Origin: Thysanoteuthis rhombus
Lineage: Eukaryota; Mollusca; Cephalopoda; Oegopsida; Thysanoteuthidae
Direction of reading: 5' to 3'
Assembly: GCA_963457665.1 (NCBI GenBank)
Contig: OY735201.1
Coordinates: forward strand, 33,200,718-33,264,717
DNA: 64,000 bases
Shown: piece after piece, positions 63,103 through 64,000 of the stretch
Layout: each line of letters opens with the position of its first letter
Numbering within the stretch: position 1 is the stretch's first letter
Translations under genes and position numbers: made by a program
The notes under the pieces: generated by a model
Told to the model about the DNA's origin: nothing
Seen by the model: only the letters and a program-made list of their open reading frames with translations
The model's database searches: none

Positions 63103-64000
63103 CTTTGAATTATCAAATTCATGACTTAATGTGGTACAGCCAAACTTGACCAATTTACAAAGGAACAAAGGCTTTTAACATAGAAAGAAATGAATTCTTA
63201 AATAATGTGATCTCATAGAAATTTTATCAAGGTCTCCTGCTGATGTTGTGAAAACTAAGAATAGACTAAGAATTTCCATTATCCAAGACATTATCTGTTT
63301 GCTATCTTCGAGTTGGTCCTGTCAGTGACTTCACACTCATCTTGTTTTTATGGTATTCTAATTCATCTTATCTTTTGAGGGGCCCCATTATGTCACATAC
63401 AGACATGGACATAAACTTTTCTGATATACAACGCATGGGTGATAGGCCATATTTAACCATTTTTGAAAGGAGTGCAGGTTATACGCACGAGTGGTTTATC
63501 TGGTGAAATCTTTTTCATGGAGCTTTTAAACCTGAATTTGGACATGAAAATTTCCCATTTTCCCCTCAACACATAATGGTGATAATGGTTATAACTCAGC
63601 AAATAGGTGTCAATGTAAATAGAACATGGTATTTTTACCTTACTTTACTCTGACCTATCCTAACACATCGGTAGAATACTAAAGTAAATAATCATTTAAA
63701 GTTGCTGACTTTTTTTGGCCTCAACTACTAATATTCATATGCGTATACATGCTAATTCAGTGAATTGTACTTTGATTTTTCATTCAAGATTGGTGTTTGC
63801 TTTGGTAACACATATGTATTGATTGTTGATTTGTGAAGACAGATCTGGAAATGAGAATAACCTAAAAATATCAGACAAATAGGGAAAAATTTTCCTCATA
63901 ACCAGCTGCAGAAAAACAATTTTTAATATGTTGGTTACATGAAGATGTGGGATATACTATCATACTTGCATAATTTGAACATAAATTTTCTCTGGTGTGG
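63103..64000. other. No recognised feature
   Basis: No gene or element recognised to the end of the window. Confidence 0.45.

Overview
The window is animal nuclear DNA with one confident host gene in a repeat-rich, AT-rich landscape. The gene has long GT-AG introns. The surroundings contain long (TA)n and (GATA)n microsatellites, tRNA-derived SINE-like pieces, mariner and hAT relics, and several clades of decayed LINEs. This fits a mollusc, most likely a cephalopod such as an octopus. That assignment is inference from composition and repeat style; no species-specific marker was identified.

The host gene is PRPF31, the U4/U6 snRNP protein Prp31. I could rebuild it on the + strand as 13 coding exons between 31589 and 47308. 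All introns are GT-AG and the phases join without error into a 489-residue protein. An AATAAA signal lies 74 bases after the stop. Its introns carry most of the insertions in the middle of the window: an inverted repeat with a hammerhead-ribozyme-like fold and a 38-bp periodic (TA)n/CAAA array in intron 1, a TIR-bounded mariner relic in intron 2, two tRNA-derived SINE-like segments in intron 3, and foldback/MITE-like and dispersed repeats in introns 8 and 9.

Left flank (1-31.5 kb): no host gene I can defend. A small open frame at 178-372 looks like a signal peptide exon. The rest is repeat relics: an RTE 3' fragment with a twin-priming-type 5' inversion (5.3-5.9 kb), a purine-rich minisatellite (6.8-7.2 kb), a scrambled hAT transposase (10.2-11.0 kb), an R2-like 3' end (16.3-16.7 kb), a CR1/L2-like reverse transcriptase relic (17.0-17.8 kb), an antisense RTE 3' end (17.9-18.3 kb), and two head-to-tail R2-like relics interrupted by RTE sequence (18.6-21.6 kb). 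A nest of foldback and dispersed repeats follows (22.1-24.9 kb). From 25 to 31.5 kb I see only AT-rich intergenic DNA and homopolymer tracts.

Right flank (47.4-64 kb): again no further host gene. It holds an APE-type LINE endonuclease relic (48.6-50.2 kb), a LINE RT relic with a mutated catalytic motif (51.0-51.6 kb), a CR1-like C-terminal relic (52.1-52.5 kb), nested foldbacks (54.8-56.7 kb), a 2.7-kb antisense RTE element with disabled endonuclease and RT motifs (57.8-60.6 kb), and a hAT-like terminus (63.0-63.1 kb).

The strongest candidates for something undescribed are the hammerhead-like motif in the PRPF31 intron-1 palindrome, the inverted hAT segment, and the family of foldback elements seen several times here.
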